From a virus, in the IMG/VR virus record IMGVR_UViG_3300023174_004933, positions 1 to 21,707 of that record: a DNA stretch of 21,707 nucleotides; one strand, written 5' to 3'. Shown here piece after piece: positions 12,909 to 20,793 of this stretch. Below the pieces are notes generated by a model. It saw only the letters and a program-made list of their open reading frames with translations, was not told where the DNA came from and searched no databases. The translations under genes and the position numbers were made by a program. How positions within the stretch are numbered: the first letter of the stretch is position 1; each line of letters starts with the position of its first letter.

Positions 12909-14093
12909 ATGTTACCATCAGAATTTGCCGAAGACATATTTGTTGAATTTTATAAACTTGTTGCTCAACAAAAAATCTCCATACAAGGTCAAGACTTTTC
13001 ACCGATCTCAAGTTTCCACGAAAAAATCATCAACGGCGGAGAATTGACCAAAAATCAGGCAAATTTTCTCGTCAAATTATTAGAAAAATATAAAACCATT
13101 TCTGTTGCAGCCGGGCTTGATTATAGAAATCAACTTAACAATCTTAAATGGAAGAAGTTATTCAGAGTTCTAGATCTCAGTAAAAAAATATATGTAGAAC
13201 TGCGTGAAAACAAACTGGAAATTTGTCTAAAATTTCCTTATCAACTGAAAAAAGAGTTTGAAGATGAAATTGAACGTCGAGAAACTCTTCATGCTCATAG
13301 TTTTTGGGATCCCGATAATAAGGTAAGACGCTTGGATTTTTATCATTATAACTTAATCACATTATACGAATTTGTCTGTAAGCATAATTTTGAAATTGAC
13401 GATACTTTTATGAATGTTTTGTCGGATGTAGAAGAAATTTGGCAAAATTCTGAAGATGCCATACCATACAGCGAACTTGGAATATATGGCGTTCAATTGA
13501 CAAACGCCAGCGACGAAACTGTAGAGTGGTGGCAAAGTAATAAAGCCAGTAGCATCAATAAAGATTTGTTATTGGCTAAAAGTATGGGATTTTTATACCG
13601 AGAAAAACCTCGAAATTTAGTGGAAAAAATCGCAGCCAGCCAAGAAAACAGTTTCTGGATGAAAACCAATCAAGATTTTTTTGAGTTGTCTAAATCTTTT
13701 TCCGGAAAAATATGTGTGTTACTAGATCGAAGCAGTGCCACATTACCATGGCTACAAAATTTCGTGGCAGATGCTGAAAACAGTGGGGTCGACCGTGAAG
13801 AAATCAAGGTGTGTTTTAGAGATAATAAAGAATCCACTACTGGATTAAATGAATGGATCAAGGTCGCAGGGGTTGGCGGCAAAGTCGAGACAGGAAGGAT
13901 ATTAATTTTTGAATCAAAGCCAGCCAAGTGGTTGTTTAAGGCTGACAATGATGTTACACTAGTAGTAACAAATAACATTTTCCCACCAACAAATACCATG
14001 GCACGGGATTGGTTTATGTGTCATCCTTGTGTGATATATCTTGGGAATACTAGACCAACAGAAACCAAAGGACAAAAAATTGTCGAATTGTAA
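12909..14093 (+). CDS. Unknown phage protein upstream of and overlapping uvsW
   Basis: Predicted 394 residues, soluble. No catalytic motif is certain. Residues about 35-65 (Phe-His-Glu-Lys-Ile-Ile-Asn-Gly-Gly-Glu-Leu-Thr-Lys-Asn-Gln-Ala) and the Cys-Leu-Lys-Phe-Pro-Tyr near 110-116 recall N-terminal accessory regions of phage helicases, and the second half (residues 260-394) has several beta-strand/loop units such as Val-Leu-Leu-Asp-Arg-Ser-Ser and Leu-Val-Val-Thr-Asn-Asn, like a nucleotide-binding or helicase-like core without a P-loop. It ends inside the uvsW start (14 bases of overlap), so a complex with UvsW is a reasonable inference. It starts at the inferred transcription start of a strong promoter. 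I do not recognise the family. Confidence 0.8.
   Translation: MLPSEFAEDIFVEFYKLVAQQKISIQGQDFSPISSFHEKIINGGELTKNQANFLVKLLEKYKTISVAAGLDYRNQLNNLKWKKLFRVLDLSKKIYVELRENKLEICLKFPYQLKKEFEDEIERRETLHAHSFWDPDNKVRRLDFYHYNLITLYEFVCKHNFEIDDTFMNVLSDVEEIWQNSEDAIPYSELGIYGVQLTNASDETVEWWQSNKASSINKDLLLAKSMGFLYREKPRNLVEKIAASQENSFWMKTNQDFFELSKSFSGKICVLLDRSSATLPWLQNFVADAENSGVDREEIKVCFRDNKESTTGLNEWIKVAGVGGKVETGRILIFESKPAKWLFKADNDVTLVVTNNIFPPTNTMARDWFMCHPCVIYLGNTRPTETKGQKIVEL
14067..14072 (+). promoter_or_regulatory. Ribosome binding site fixing a TTG start for uvsW
   Basis: AAAGGA ends 7 bases before TTG 14080, within the end of the preceding gene. It favours 14080 over the in-frame TTG at 14041, which has no ribosome site. 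Confidence 0.55.
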
Positions 14094-15534
14094 GTTAACA
14101 ATCAAAGACGAAGTAAACATCAAGGTAGAAGGACTACGAGTCGAAACACGGCGGAAAATTGTCAATAAATTAAAGTTCGATTTACCCTATGCCCGACACA
14201 TGCCTGCATATAAACTAGGTCGTTGGGATGGAACTAAAACTTATTTTAATATCGGCGGCAGTGGATATCTTGCACACCTTGATGTGATTCTAGCAGTGAT
14301 CGAAGATGAAGGATATGACATTGAAGTTGAAGATCTCAGGCCACATCAGGAATTAAAATTTGCTGCTATTGATGAAAATTATTGGGCTAATTTAGGAAAG
14401 ACGTGGCCTAAGGGACATCAGCAGGCAGGAGAACCTATTGTACTGAGAGACTATCAGTATGAAGTAATCAATAAATTTTTAGAAAATCCTCAAGCCCTGC
14501 AAGAAGTTGCTACCGGTGCCGGAAAAACAATTACTACAGCTACCTTGAGCCATCTATGTGAACCTTATGGTCGCACTATGGTGGTTGTTCCTAATAAATC
14601 ATTAGTGGTGCAAACCGAAGAAGACTATCGTAATCTCGGACTAGATGTAGGTGTGTATTTTGGCGATAGAAAAGAACTAGGCAAGACGCATACTATATGC
14701 ACCTGGCAGAGTTTGAATGTATTAGACAAGAAAAGTTATGACAATGACACCATGACATTGGCAGAATTCTGCGAAGGTGTCTGTGCAATTATTGTTGACG
14801 AAGTTCATCAGGCCAAGGCCGAAGTACTAACTAAACTACTAACACAAAACTTTCGCAACTGTGCCATCCGCTGGGGATTAACAGGAACAGTACCTAAAGA
14901 ACAGTGGGAATTTCAAGGCATATTAGCTAGTATAGGTCCTGTGATTAATCAAGTGTCTGCACATGATCTACAAGAAAAAGGTGTATTAGCACAGTTGAAT
15001 ATCAACGTGTTGCAGACCACAGACGTACAGGTGTTTAATTCATTCCAAGACGAATATTCCTTTCTGGTCACTGACGACAACCGATTACAATGGATTGCTA
15101 GTAAGATCACTGCGCTATCTGCTACCGGCAACACTCTGGTGTTGATTAACAGGATCGACACAGGAAAAAAATTAATTGAGTTGATGCCTCAAGCAGTGTT
15201 TGTCAGCGGTGGAATGAAACTAGATGACCGCAAGGAAGAATATGACGAAATTAAAACAAGTGATGACAAGATTATTTTGGCGACTTATGGTGTGGCCGCT
15301 GTGGGTATTAATATTCCAAGGATTTTTAATTTGGTTCTTCTTGAACCCGGAAAGAGCTTTGTCCGCGTTATACAAAGCATTGGGCGAGGCATTAGAAAAG
15401 CAGAAGACAAAGATCATGTAGAGATCTGGGATATTACCAGCACCTGCAAATACGCCAAGAGACATCTTACAGAAAGAAAAAAGTTTTATAAAGAGGCCAA
15501 ATACCCCTTTACCATTACCAAGGTTAATATATGA
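14080..15534 (+). CDS. uvsW: UvsW-like SF2 DNA/RNA helicase
   Basis: Predicted 484 residues, close to T4 UvsW (503). UvsW unwinds branched DNA and R-loops and shifts replication from origin- to recombination-dependent mode. An N-terminal DNA-binding region (1-85) holds Leu-Gly-Arg-Trp-Asp-Gly (46-51). Helicase motifs: a Q-type LRDYQYEVI (122-130), Walker A ATGAGKT (144-150), DEVH (240-243), Leu-Thr-Gly-Thr motif III (near 269-272), and a late IQSIGRGIRK (motif VI). The start is TTG 14080 because of AAAGGA just upstream and because this is where family similarity begins; an in-frame TTG at 14041 is weaker. It overlaps the 394-residue protein by 14 bases and the next gene by ATGA. Confidence 0.93.
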   Translation: MSNCKLTIKDEVNIKVEGLRVETRRKIVNKLKFDLPYARHMPAYKLGRWDGTKTYFNIGGSGYLAHLDVILAVIEDEGYDIEVEDLRPHQELKFAAIDENYWANLGKTWPKGHQQAGEPIVLRDYQYEVINKFLENPQALQEVATGAGKTITTATLSHLCEPYGRTMVVVPNKSLVVQTEEDYRNLGLDVGVYFGDRKELGKTHTICTWQSLNVLDKKSYDNDTMTLAEFCEGVCAIIVDEVHQAKAEVLTKLLTQNFRNCAIRWGLTGTVPKEQWEFQGILASIGPVINQVSAHDLQEKGVLAQLNINVLQTTDVQVFNSFQDEYSFLVTDDNRLQWIASKITALSATGNTLVLINRIDTGKKLIELMPQAVFVSGGMKLDDRKEEYDEIKTSDDKIILATYGVAAVGINIPRIFNLVLLEPGKSFVRVIQSIGRGIRKAEDKDHVEIWDITSTCKYAKRHLTERKKFYKEAKYPFTITKVNI

Positions 15535-16037
15535 GAATACTTACATTAAACAATCAAGCATTTGATTTAAACGAACTACCAGACGAGGTAGACGAGGACA
15601 CAAGATTTTCGGTGTTGGATAATTCAAATCCACAAGAACCAGATTTCTTTTTCATGCCGTTAATATTTTTGGAATCATTTAACTCGCCTGCCATAGTACT
15701 GAATATAGGCGGCTATGAAGTACAGATGCCTCTAGACTGGTGCATGGTAGTAGGTGACAAAGATTGCGGGCTTGATCCCGAAGTATTGCCGCTGACCAGT
15801 ATCAATGAGCGGGGATTTGATGCCCTGGTGTTCAATCCAATCAAAGGATTCAGAGCAGAATATATGCCTATAGAAATCGTTAATATCTATCAGGATGTGC
15901 GATGGTATTTTCCTAAGATGAAAAACGGTCAACTATTAACGGTACCACTCAGCGAAGAGGTCAATCCACCTTGTGTGTACTTTGTCAAAGAAGTTTCGAG
16001 ACAAAGTGAAGTTTTACAGTTGCATAAATTAATCTGA
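15531..16037 (+). CDS. Conserved-looking phage protein after uvsW, unknown function
   Basis: Predicted 168 residues, acidic. Features: Trp-Cys-Met-Val-Val-Gly-Asp (70-76), Glu-Val-Leu-Pro-Leu-Thr-Ser-Ile-Asn-Glu-Arg-Gly-Phe, and Pro-Ile-Glu-Ile-Val-Asn-Ile-Tyr-x-Asp-Val-Arg-Trp-Tyr-Phe-Pro. These patterns recall an uncharacterised protein of T4-like cyanophages, from memory. The protein is all soluble, with several predicted beta strands and no enzyme motif. It overlaps uvsW by ATGA and is the last gene of that operon. A role with UvsW is only inferred from position. Confidence 0.78.
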   Translation: MRILTLNNQAFDLNELPDEVDEDTRFSVLDNSNPQEPDFFFMPLIFLESFNSPAIVLNIGGYEVQMPLDWCMVVGDKDCGLDPEVLPLTSINERGFDALVFNPIKGFRAEYMPIEIVNIYQDVRWYFPKMKNGQLLTVPLSEEVNPPCVYFVKEVSRQSEVLQLHKLI

Positions 16038-16063
16038 TTAAATACACATATTAAGGGGATAAC

Positions 16064-16408
16064 ATGAAAGCAGGAAAAGTGTGGGGCCAAACAGAATTAT
16101 TGGAAGCCAATGGAGTATTAGAATTCCATAGAATTGAAGCTACAGCTGGCGGCGTGTGTTCTAAACACAAACACAAATACAAATGGAATGGATTCTTTGT
16201 AGAGTCTGGAGAAATGATTATTCGTGTATGGAAGAATAATTACAATCTAGTTGACGAAACATTGCTCAAGGCCGGTGACTATACAAAAGTTGCACCAGGA
16301 GAATATCATCAATTTGAAGCTGTTACTGACTGTGTTGCTTTTGAATTATACTGGGCAGAATTCGATCACGATGATATCGAAAGAGAAACAGTAGGACATT
16401 CGAAATAA
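16064..16408 (+). CDS. Small cupin-domain protein
   Basis: Predicted 114 residues, one cupin domain. Motif 1 gives His35-x-His37, but the usual Glu is replaced (position 42 is Asn), then Gly49; motif 2 is Pro78-Gly-x-x-His82. At least three of the four classical metal ligands are present. Cupins in glycan clusters are sugar epimerases, isomerases or sugar-binding sensors; the C-terminal cupin of the nucleotidyltransferase fusion at 3733 is a distant relative. AAGGGG at 16053-16058 is the ribosome site. It opens the second accessory block after a 26-base gap, with a few AT-rich bases that could hold a weak promoter. Confidence 0.8.
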   Translation: MKAGKVWGQTELLEANGVLEFHRIEATAGGVCSKHKHKYKWNGFFVESGEMIIRVWKNNYNLVDETLLKAGDYTKVAPGEYHQFEAVTDCVAFELYWAEFDHDDIERETVGHSK

Positions 16409-16409
16409 A

Positions 16410-17084
16410 ATGAGTAATCCGGTAGCAGAACAACTGAGAGCTGCGTTTGGCACATTTATCCCTAACACATGTCTTGATATCGGTGCGAATACCGGACAGT
16501 TTGCTACCGAATGGCAAAAAGTATTTCCGAGATGCAACATAACATCAATCGAGCCAAATCCTCATTGTGAAAAGGGATTGAAAAAATTAAGAGTTAACTA
16601 TTTCCAATATGGGATATCGGATAGAGTTGGAGAATTAGAACTTATTTTGCCCAAAGCTAAATCCAAGTCTAAGGGTGCATCATTTTATAAAGAAATTAAT
16701 TTCAACAAGTTGCCCGATGAGGAAATTTTAAAAATTAAAGTTCCTGTAACCACTCTTGATACTCTGTTTCAGAATGAAACGTTCGATGTAATCAAAATTG
16801 ATGTTCAAGGAGCTGAATTGGATGTTATCAACGGCGGTAACTCGATCTTAGAAAGAACTGCGTATGTTATCATAGAAGTTTCTCTAGTTCCTTACAATAC
16901 TGGAGCGCCGTTGGCAGATGTAATCGTACGCCGCATGGAAAATTTTAATTTTTTTGTTCAAGACATTGTCGGCATGCACACTAATAAATCCGGCGATACA
17001 ATACAACTAGATTTATTATTTTCAAAAATTGGCGCACATCGATTATCTGCTGTCAATGATGTTAAAACAAAATTGGGATTATAA
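16410..17084 (+). CDS. FkbM-family methyltransferase (second copy)
   Basis: Predicted 224 residues. CLDIGANTGQF (21-31) is SAM motif I, Ile-Glu-Pro-Asn-Pro (47-51) holds the acidic residue, and FDVIKIDVQGAELDVINGG is the FkbM core motif. It differs from the copy at 9295 in being shorter and in lacking the Cys-rich segment there, so the two may act on different sugars. It probably O-methylates a sugar of the glycan. The ATG follows the cupin stop after one base and the next gene starts directly on its stop. Confidence 0.87.
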   Translation: MSNPVAEQLRAAFGTFIPNTCLDIGANTGQFATEWQKVFPRCNITSIEPNPHCEKGLKKLRVNYFQYGISDRVGELELILPKAKSKSKGASFYKEINFNKLPDEEILKIKVPVTTLDTLFQNETFDVIKIDVQGAELDVINGGNSILERTAYVIIEVSLVPYNTGAPLADVIVRRMENFNFFVQDIVGMHTNKSGDTIQLDLLFSKIGAHRLSAVNDVKTKLGL

Positions 17085-17816
17085 ATGAGAATAGGAATTG
17101 TAACTACCTTTAGCGATAAAGGGTATGAAGAATACGGAAAGTATTTTGTAGAAAGTTGTAAAAAATTTATTAGCAAAGATATAACAATATTCTTCTATGT
17201 CGATAACATCAATATCACACCTGAATCAAATTTTGTTGTAAGAAAATTAGAAGAATCTGTGCCCGATCTAACAATTTTTAAAAATAGAAACAAAGATAAA
17301 ATTGCTGGAAAATTTATAAACGATGCTGTGAGATTCAGTCATAAAAGTTATTGCATATATCATGCAGCAAATAACACCGATGTAGATCTATTAATTTGGC
17401 TAGACAGTGATACAGAAATTTACGATAATATTGATAAATCCTACCTAACTAAATTTTTGCCAGAAGGATTATTCACTAGTTATCTAGGAAGACCGCACTA
17501 TTCGGAAACAGGATTCCTTGCGTTTGATCTACGAAATCCCCATAGCAAAGAATATTTTGAATTGTTTAAATGGTATTATGATTCTGATGAAATTTACAAG
17601 TTACCAGGCCAATTAGATTGTCATGTGTATGATGCAGCCAGAGTGCGATTAGAGAATGAAGGGAAAATAAAAAATTATGATCTATCACCCCCAGGTATTG
17701 GAAAGAATCATTTTAATCATGTGTTCGAAGGGTACATGATTCATTACAAGGGTGACCGAAAAGAAAAAAGAGATGAGCAGATTGCCCGAGCATTAAAAAG
17801 AAAACATAAAAAATGA
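17085..17816 (+). CDS. GT-A fold glycosyltransferase, paralogue of the 10774-11607 gene
   Basis: Predicted 243 residues. It follows the plan of the minus-strand glycosyltransferase: Ile-Gly-Ile-Val-Thr-Thr-Phe, Ala-Val-Arg-Phe-Ser-His-Lys (81-87), Leu-Ile-Trp-Leu-Asp107-Ser-Asp109-Thr with the DxD, Tyr-Leu-Gly-Arg-Pro-His-Tyr-Ser-Glu-Thr-Gly, and Leu-Asp-Cys-His-Val-Tyr-Asp-Ala-Ala-Arg. A late His-Tyr-Lys-Gly-Asp-Arg-Lys completes it. Shorter in the N-terminal loop and tail than the other copy. Donor and acceptor unknown. The sequence TATAAATG over its start resembles a late box but overlaps the start codon, so I do not count it as a promoter. Confidence 0.8.
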   Translation: MRIGIVTTFSDKGYEEYGKYFVESCKKFISKDITIFFYVDNINITPESNFVVRKLEESVPDLTIFKNRNKDKIAGKFINDAVRFSHKSYCIYHAANNTDVDLLIWLDSDTEIYDNIDKSYLTKFLPEGLFTSYLGRPHYSETGFLAFDLRNPHSKEYFELFKWYYDSDEIYKLPGQLDCHVYDAARVRLENEGKIKNYDLSPPGIGKNHFNHVFEGYMIHYKGDRKEKRDEQIARALKRKHKK

Positions 17817-18670
17817 ATATTGTATTAACTGGTCATAACGGATTCATAGGAAGCCATTATCACAACTTGATTAAACATGCCAATCAAGTTTTTACGTTTG
17901 ACAAAATTTCTGGAAATGATTTATGCGACACCCCCACTGTAAATGCTATTCCGGAATGTGATGTAGTAGTTCATATGGCAGCTACAAATGGAACTAAATT
18001 GTTTTATGAAATTCCTACCGAAGTGTCATTTAATAACACTATTCCCACTTTTAATTTAATCAAAAAATTTAAAGATACCCAAACTAAATTTGTTTTTACT
18101 TCAACTTGCGAAATCTTTAATGGGGCCATAGACGATGGATTATATCCTGTTCCCACAGACGAAAATGTTCCTGTGATGTTTAAGGATGTTACCAATCCTC
18201 GATGGAGTTATAGTTTACCAAAAGCCCTTGGCGAAAACCTAGTAGCGAATAGCGGACTACCTTGGATAATCATACGATATTTTAATATATACGGTCCGGG
18301 TCAAAAGGATCATTTTATTTCAGAGTTTGTAGAACGTGCTGCCAAAGGAGAATATTATCTCAAAGGTGATGATACTAGATCGTTCTGCTATGTACAAGAT
18401 GCAGTCAATATCACGCATCACTTGGTACAACATGTCAACAACGAAATAGTTAATGTCGGAAAACAAGAAGAAGTAAGAATAAGTGATGTTGCAAGAATTA
18501 TATTAGATATCATGGGCATTGATCCTAACAAACTTGAAATATTGCCAGGCCCGATCGGAAGTGCAAAAAGACGTTGCCCTGATACTTCTAAAATGTTGAG
18601 ATTAACAAATTACGAGTACAAATTTAATTTAAAAGATGGATTAAAACTCACAGTGGAATCTTTATTATGA
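17813..18670 (+). CDS. NAD-dependent epimerase/dehydratase (extended SDR) of nucleotide sugars
   Basis: Predicted 285 residues. Rossmann motif TGHNGFIG (6-13), Ser-Thr at 97-98 and the catalytic Tyr133-x3-Lys137 are all present, followed by IRYFNIYGPGQ (154-164), which is typical of UDP-sugar epimerases and UDP-glucuronate decarboxylases. An Arg-Ser-Phe-Cys-Tyr-Val segment follows near 194-199 (usual Arg-x-Phe-x-Tyr-Val). It is coupled by ATGA to the UDP-glucose dehydrogenase, so its likely substrate is UDP-glucuronic acid, giving UDP-xylose (decarboxylase) or UDP-galacturonic acid (epimerase). The choice cannot be made from motifs I can see. Cytosolic. Confidence 0.85.
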   Translation: MNIVLTGHNGFIGSHYHNLIKHANQVFTFDKISGNDLCDTPTVNAIPECDVVVHMAATNGTKLFYEIPTEVSFNNTIPTFNLIKKFKDTQTKFVFTSTCEIFNGAIDDGLYPVPTDENVPVMFKDVTNPRWSYSLPKALGENLVANSGLPWIIIRYFNIYGPGQKDHFISEFVERAAKGEYYLKGDDTRSFCYVQDAVNITHHLVQHVNNEIVNVGKQEEVRISDVARIILDIMGIDPNKLEILPGPIGSAKRRCPDTSKMLRLTNYEYKFNLKDGLKLTVESLL

Positions 18671-19464
18671 AAATTGGAATTATAGGATTAGGTGCAGTAG
18701 GGTCTGCAAATAAACAGGGATTCGAGCATCTAGGCCACGAAGTGTTAGTGCATGATATACGGCTTAACACTTCGATACATGATGTATTATCCACAGAAAT
18801 TAATTTTATCTGTGTGCCAACCCCCAGTGCCGACGACGGTCAATGCGACACCCATATTTTAGAATCAGTTATACAAGAACTGGATGATAACGGTTACAAA
18901 GGTATAATCGCCATACGAAGCACTGCGGTTCCAGGCTTCACTCAGAGCATGATAGAAAAACACAAAAACTTGGCTATCTGCTTTGTTCCTGAATTTTTAA
19001 GAGAACGATGTGCCGTAGATGACTTTATAAACAATCATAAATTGTTAGCGGTAGGAACTTTTGATATTTGGGTGTTTAGAAAAGTAGTTAAAGCTCATGG
19101 CGATCTTCCGGAACACACTGAGCACTTAACGCCAACAGAAGCAGAAGTATTAAAATATTTCAACAATGTTTATGCCAGTCTTCGTGTAACTTTTGCAAAC
19201 GTCATGTACGAGATATGTGAAAAATTAAATTGTGATTACACAACTATAAAAAATTCATATATTAAAACCGGAAAAGCTGTAGACATGTATCTAGATGTAT
19301 CAGACGGACTACGGGGGTATGGTGGTATGTGTTTGCCCAAAGACACCAAGGCATTAGCAAGATTGATGGAAAAATTAGATTTAGATCTAGATTTGATATC
19401 TTCGATCGACCATGATAATTCTAAATTTAAAAGAACAGTGTTTAACGGGATGAGGGACCTGTGA
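18667..19464 (+). CDS. Compact UDP-glucose 6-dehydrogenase-like enzyme
   Basis: Predicted 265 residues, against about 390-450 for typical Ugd. It would oxidise UDP-glucose to UDP-glucuronate with NAD. Motifs: Gly-Leu-Gly-Ala-Val-Gly (7-12), Val-Pro-Thr-Pro-Ser (50-54), Arg-Ser-Thr-Ala-Val-Pro-Gly (84-90), Pro-Glu-Phe-Leu-Arg-Glu (108-113), Asn166/Asn167 in the long helix, and GYGGMCLPKD (217-226) with catalytic Cys222. The protein ends about 40 residues later, so the separate C-terminal UDP-binding domain is missing. Either the enzyme is truncated and inactive, or it is a minimal phage variant that relies on a dimer partner. The reading frame is intact. It is coupled by ATGA to the SDR before it. 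Confidence 0.82.
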   Translation: MKIGIIGLGAVGSANKQGFEHLGHEVLVHDIRLNTSIHDVLSTEINFICVPTPSADDGQCDTHILESVIQELDDNGYKGIIAIRSTAVPGFTQSMIEKHKNLAICFVPEFLRERCAVDDFINNHKLLAVGTFDIWVFRKVVKAHGDLPEHTEHLTPTEAEVLKYFNNVYASLRVTFANVMYEICEKLNCDYTTIKNSYIKTGKAVDMYLDVSDGLRGYGGMCLPKDTKALARLMEKLDLDLDLISSIDHDNSKFKRTVFNGMRDL

Positions 19465-20186
19465 TGAGTTGGCGATTACCTTATGAAAAACAAATAACAT
19501 CTCAGCATGGCGAGGATGGGATTATTGAACAAATGGTCGATGCTATCATCACACCAGATAAAACTTTTTTAGAGATCGGGTGGGGTGATGGTGGAAGTAA
19601 CATGACTTGGCACCTCATGATGGATAAAGGTTGGGGCGGAGTTGGTGTTGATGCTAAGGAACCCGGCAAAGGTCGTGATAGGTTTCCGCCACAATTTAGA
19701 CACATGCAAGAATTTGTATATCCCGATACTTGCACAAAATATCTAGACCTAGTACCGCTAAACTGTGATTTTTTTAGTCTAGATATTGATAGCTTTGATT
19801 ATGAAATTGCAAAAACCTTGTTTGCTGCAGGGTTTAGACCAAAAACTGTATGCGTTGAAATAAACCAACGATTTGGAGCCAATGATTACGGTAGCTTTCC
19901 CTTTGAAACTCCGAGAAAACGATTGTATGATAAAGTATATAAACACGGTGTTAGCCTTCAAAAATATATCGCGTTTTTTAATCATTATGGCTATGAATAT
20001 TTTGGGTATGATTCTTCATGTGTTAACGCATTCTTTTATAAAAAGGATGAGTGTAATTATATAGATTTACCTATTTTAAAACTTGAAGATTTTTCTTATC
20101 AAACAAATCAAATAAAAGAAAATTTAAAAGATACATTCTGGGAAGACAAGTTTCATTTGATATTTCAAGATGAATTTGTTCTATGA
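19464..20186 (+). CDS. Methyltransferase-like protein (class I SAM fold)
   Basis: Predicted 240 residues from ATG 19464, in a TGATG junction with the previous stop; the GTG at 19461 is the alternative and would add one residue. The N-terminal Ile-Thr-Ser-Gln-His-Gly-Glu-Asp-Gly-Ile-Ile-Glu is the start signature of a phage and bacterial FkbM-related family, and Phe-Leu-Glu37-Ile-Gly-Trp-Gly-Asp-Gly-Gly is its SAM motif. Val-Gly-Val-Asp-Ala is strand 2, and Phe-Phe-Ser-Leu-Asp-Ile-Asp-Ser-Phe-Asp-Tyr corresponds to strand 4. The substrate is probably a sugar in the same glycan. No transmembrane segment. Confidence 0.78.
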   Translation: MSWRLPYEKQITSQHGEDGIIEQMVDAIITPDKTFLEIGWGDGGSNMTWHLMMDKGWGGVGVDAKEPGKGRDRFPPQFRHMQEFVYPDTCTKYLDLVPLNCDFFSLDIDSFDYEIAKTLFAAGFRPKTVCVEINQRFGANDYGSFPFETPRKRLYDKVYKHGVSLQKYIAFFNHYGYEYFGYDSSCVNAFFYKKDECNYIDLPILKLEDFSYQTNQIKENLKDTFWEDKFHLIFQDEFVL

Positions 20187-20211
20187 TTAGAAAAGGTATA
20201 GATTTTTAATT

Positions 20212-20793
20212 ATGGGATATTTTACTCAAACTGTAAATGTAGACACATCTTATCAAGAAATTTCTAGACTAGATTTCCTAAAATCACTAGTGAAAGATCT
20301 CAAAGTTCTACATGTGGGATTTGTAGATTATCCTATTACCAAGCCTAAGAAAAATCTGCATTTAAGAATTGCATCAGAGTGCAGTCGAATAGATGGCATA
20401 GATCCTAATGCCAGCGAAGAAGTAAAACAAATATTGGCTGTGCCCAACGGTGATATCTATGATGCTTGGGTTGATGTACCTGACGACTATGATATAATAA
20501 TAGTGCCCGAAGTAATAGAACACGTAGATAATGTTGCACTGTTTCTACAACAGCTAGATAAAGTTAGAGGTAAATTAATAATCACAGCACCGTGTGCTTA
20601 TAAACTTAGCAATAATTTTAAAGAGGAACAAGGAGTATACATCGAAACAGTTCATCCCGATCATAACTGTTGGTATACACCATATACCTTAAAAAATGTC
20701 ATTAACAAATATAGTAAAACTCGACAGGTAACATCAATGCACTGGGTAGTTGGATCAATCGTAGCAATATGCGAGGATATCGATGACGTATGA
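20212..20793 (+). CDS. SAM-dependent methyltransferase-like protein (Methyltransf_23/11 type)
   Basis: Predicted 193 residues. The motif I strand is Lys-Val-Leu-His-Val-Gly-Phe-Val (31-38), degenerate in the second Gly positions; Ile-Asp-Gly-Ile-Asp-Pro-Asn-Ala (60-67) is the acidic loop, and VPEVIEHVDNVALFLQQL (98-115) is the motif IV-post sequence typical of methyltransferase 11/23 proteins. The Gly-x-Gly loop is weak, so SAM binding should be treated as probable. A 25-base gap precedes it, with AAAAGG at 20190-20195 as a distant ribosome site. It is coupled by ATGA to the glycosyltransferase after it. Confidence 0.72.
   Translation: MGYFTQTVNVDTSYQEISRLDFLKSLVKDLKVLHVGFVDYPITKPKKNLHLRIASECSRIDGIDPNASEEVKQILAVPNGDIYDAWVDVPDDYDIIIVPEVIEHVDNVALFLQQLDKVRGKLIITAPCAYKLSNNFKEEQGVYIETVHPDHNCWYTPYTLKNVINKYSKTRQVTSMHWVVGSIVAICEDIDDV

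Noticed and set aside
17080-17087. Late promoter box TATAAATG
   Set aside because: One base off consensus and it overlaps the start codon of the glycosyltransferase; a transcript from it would lack the start.
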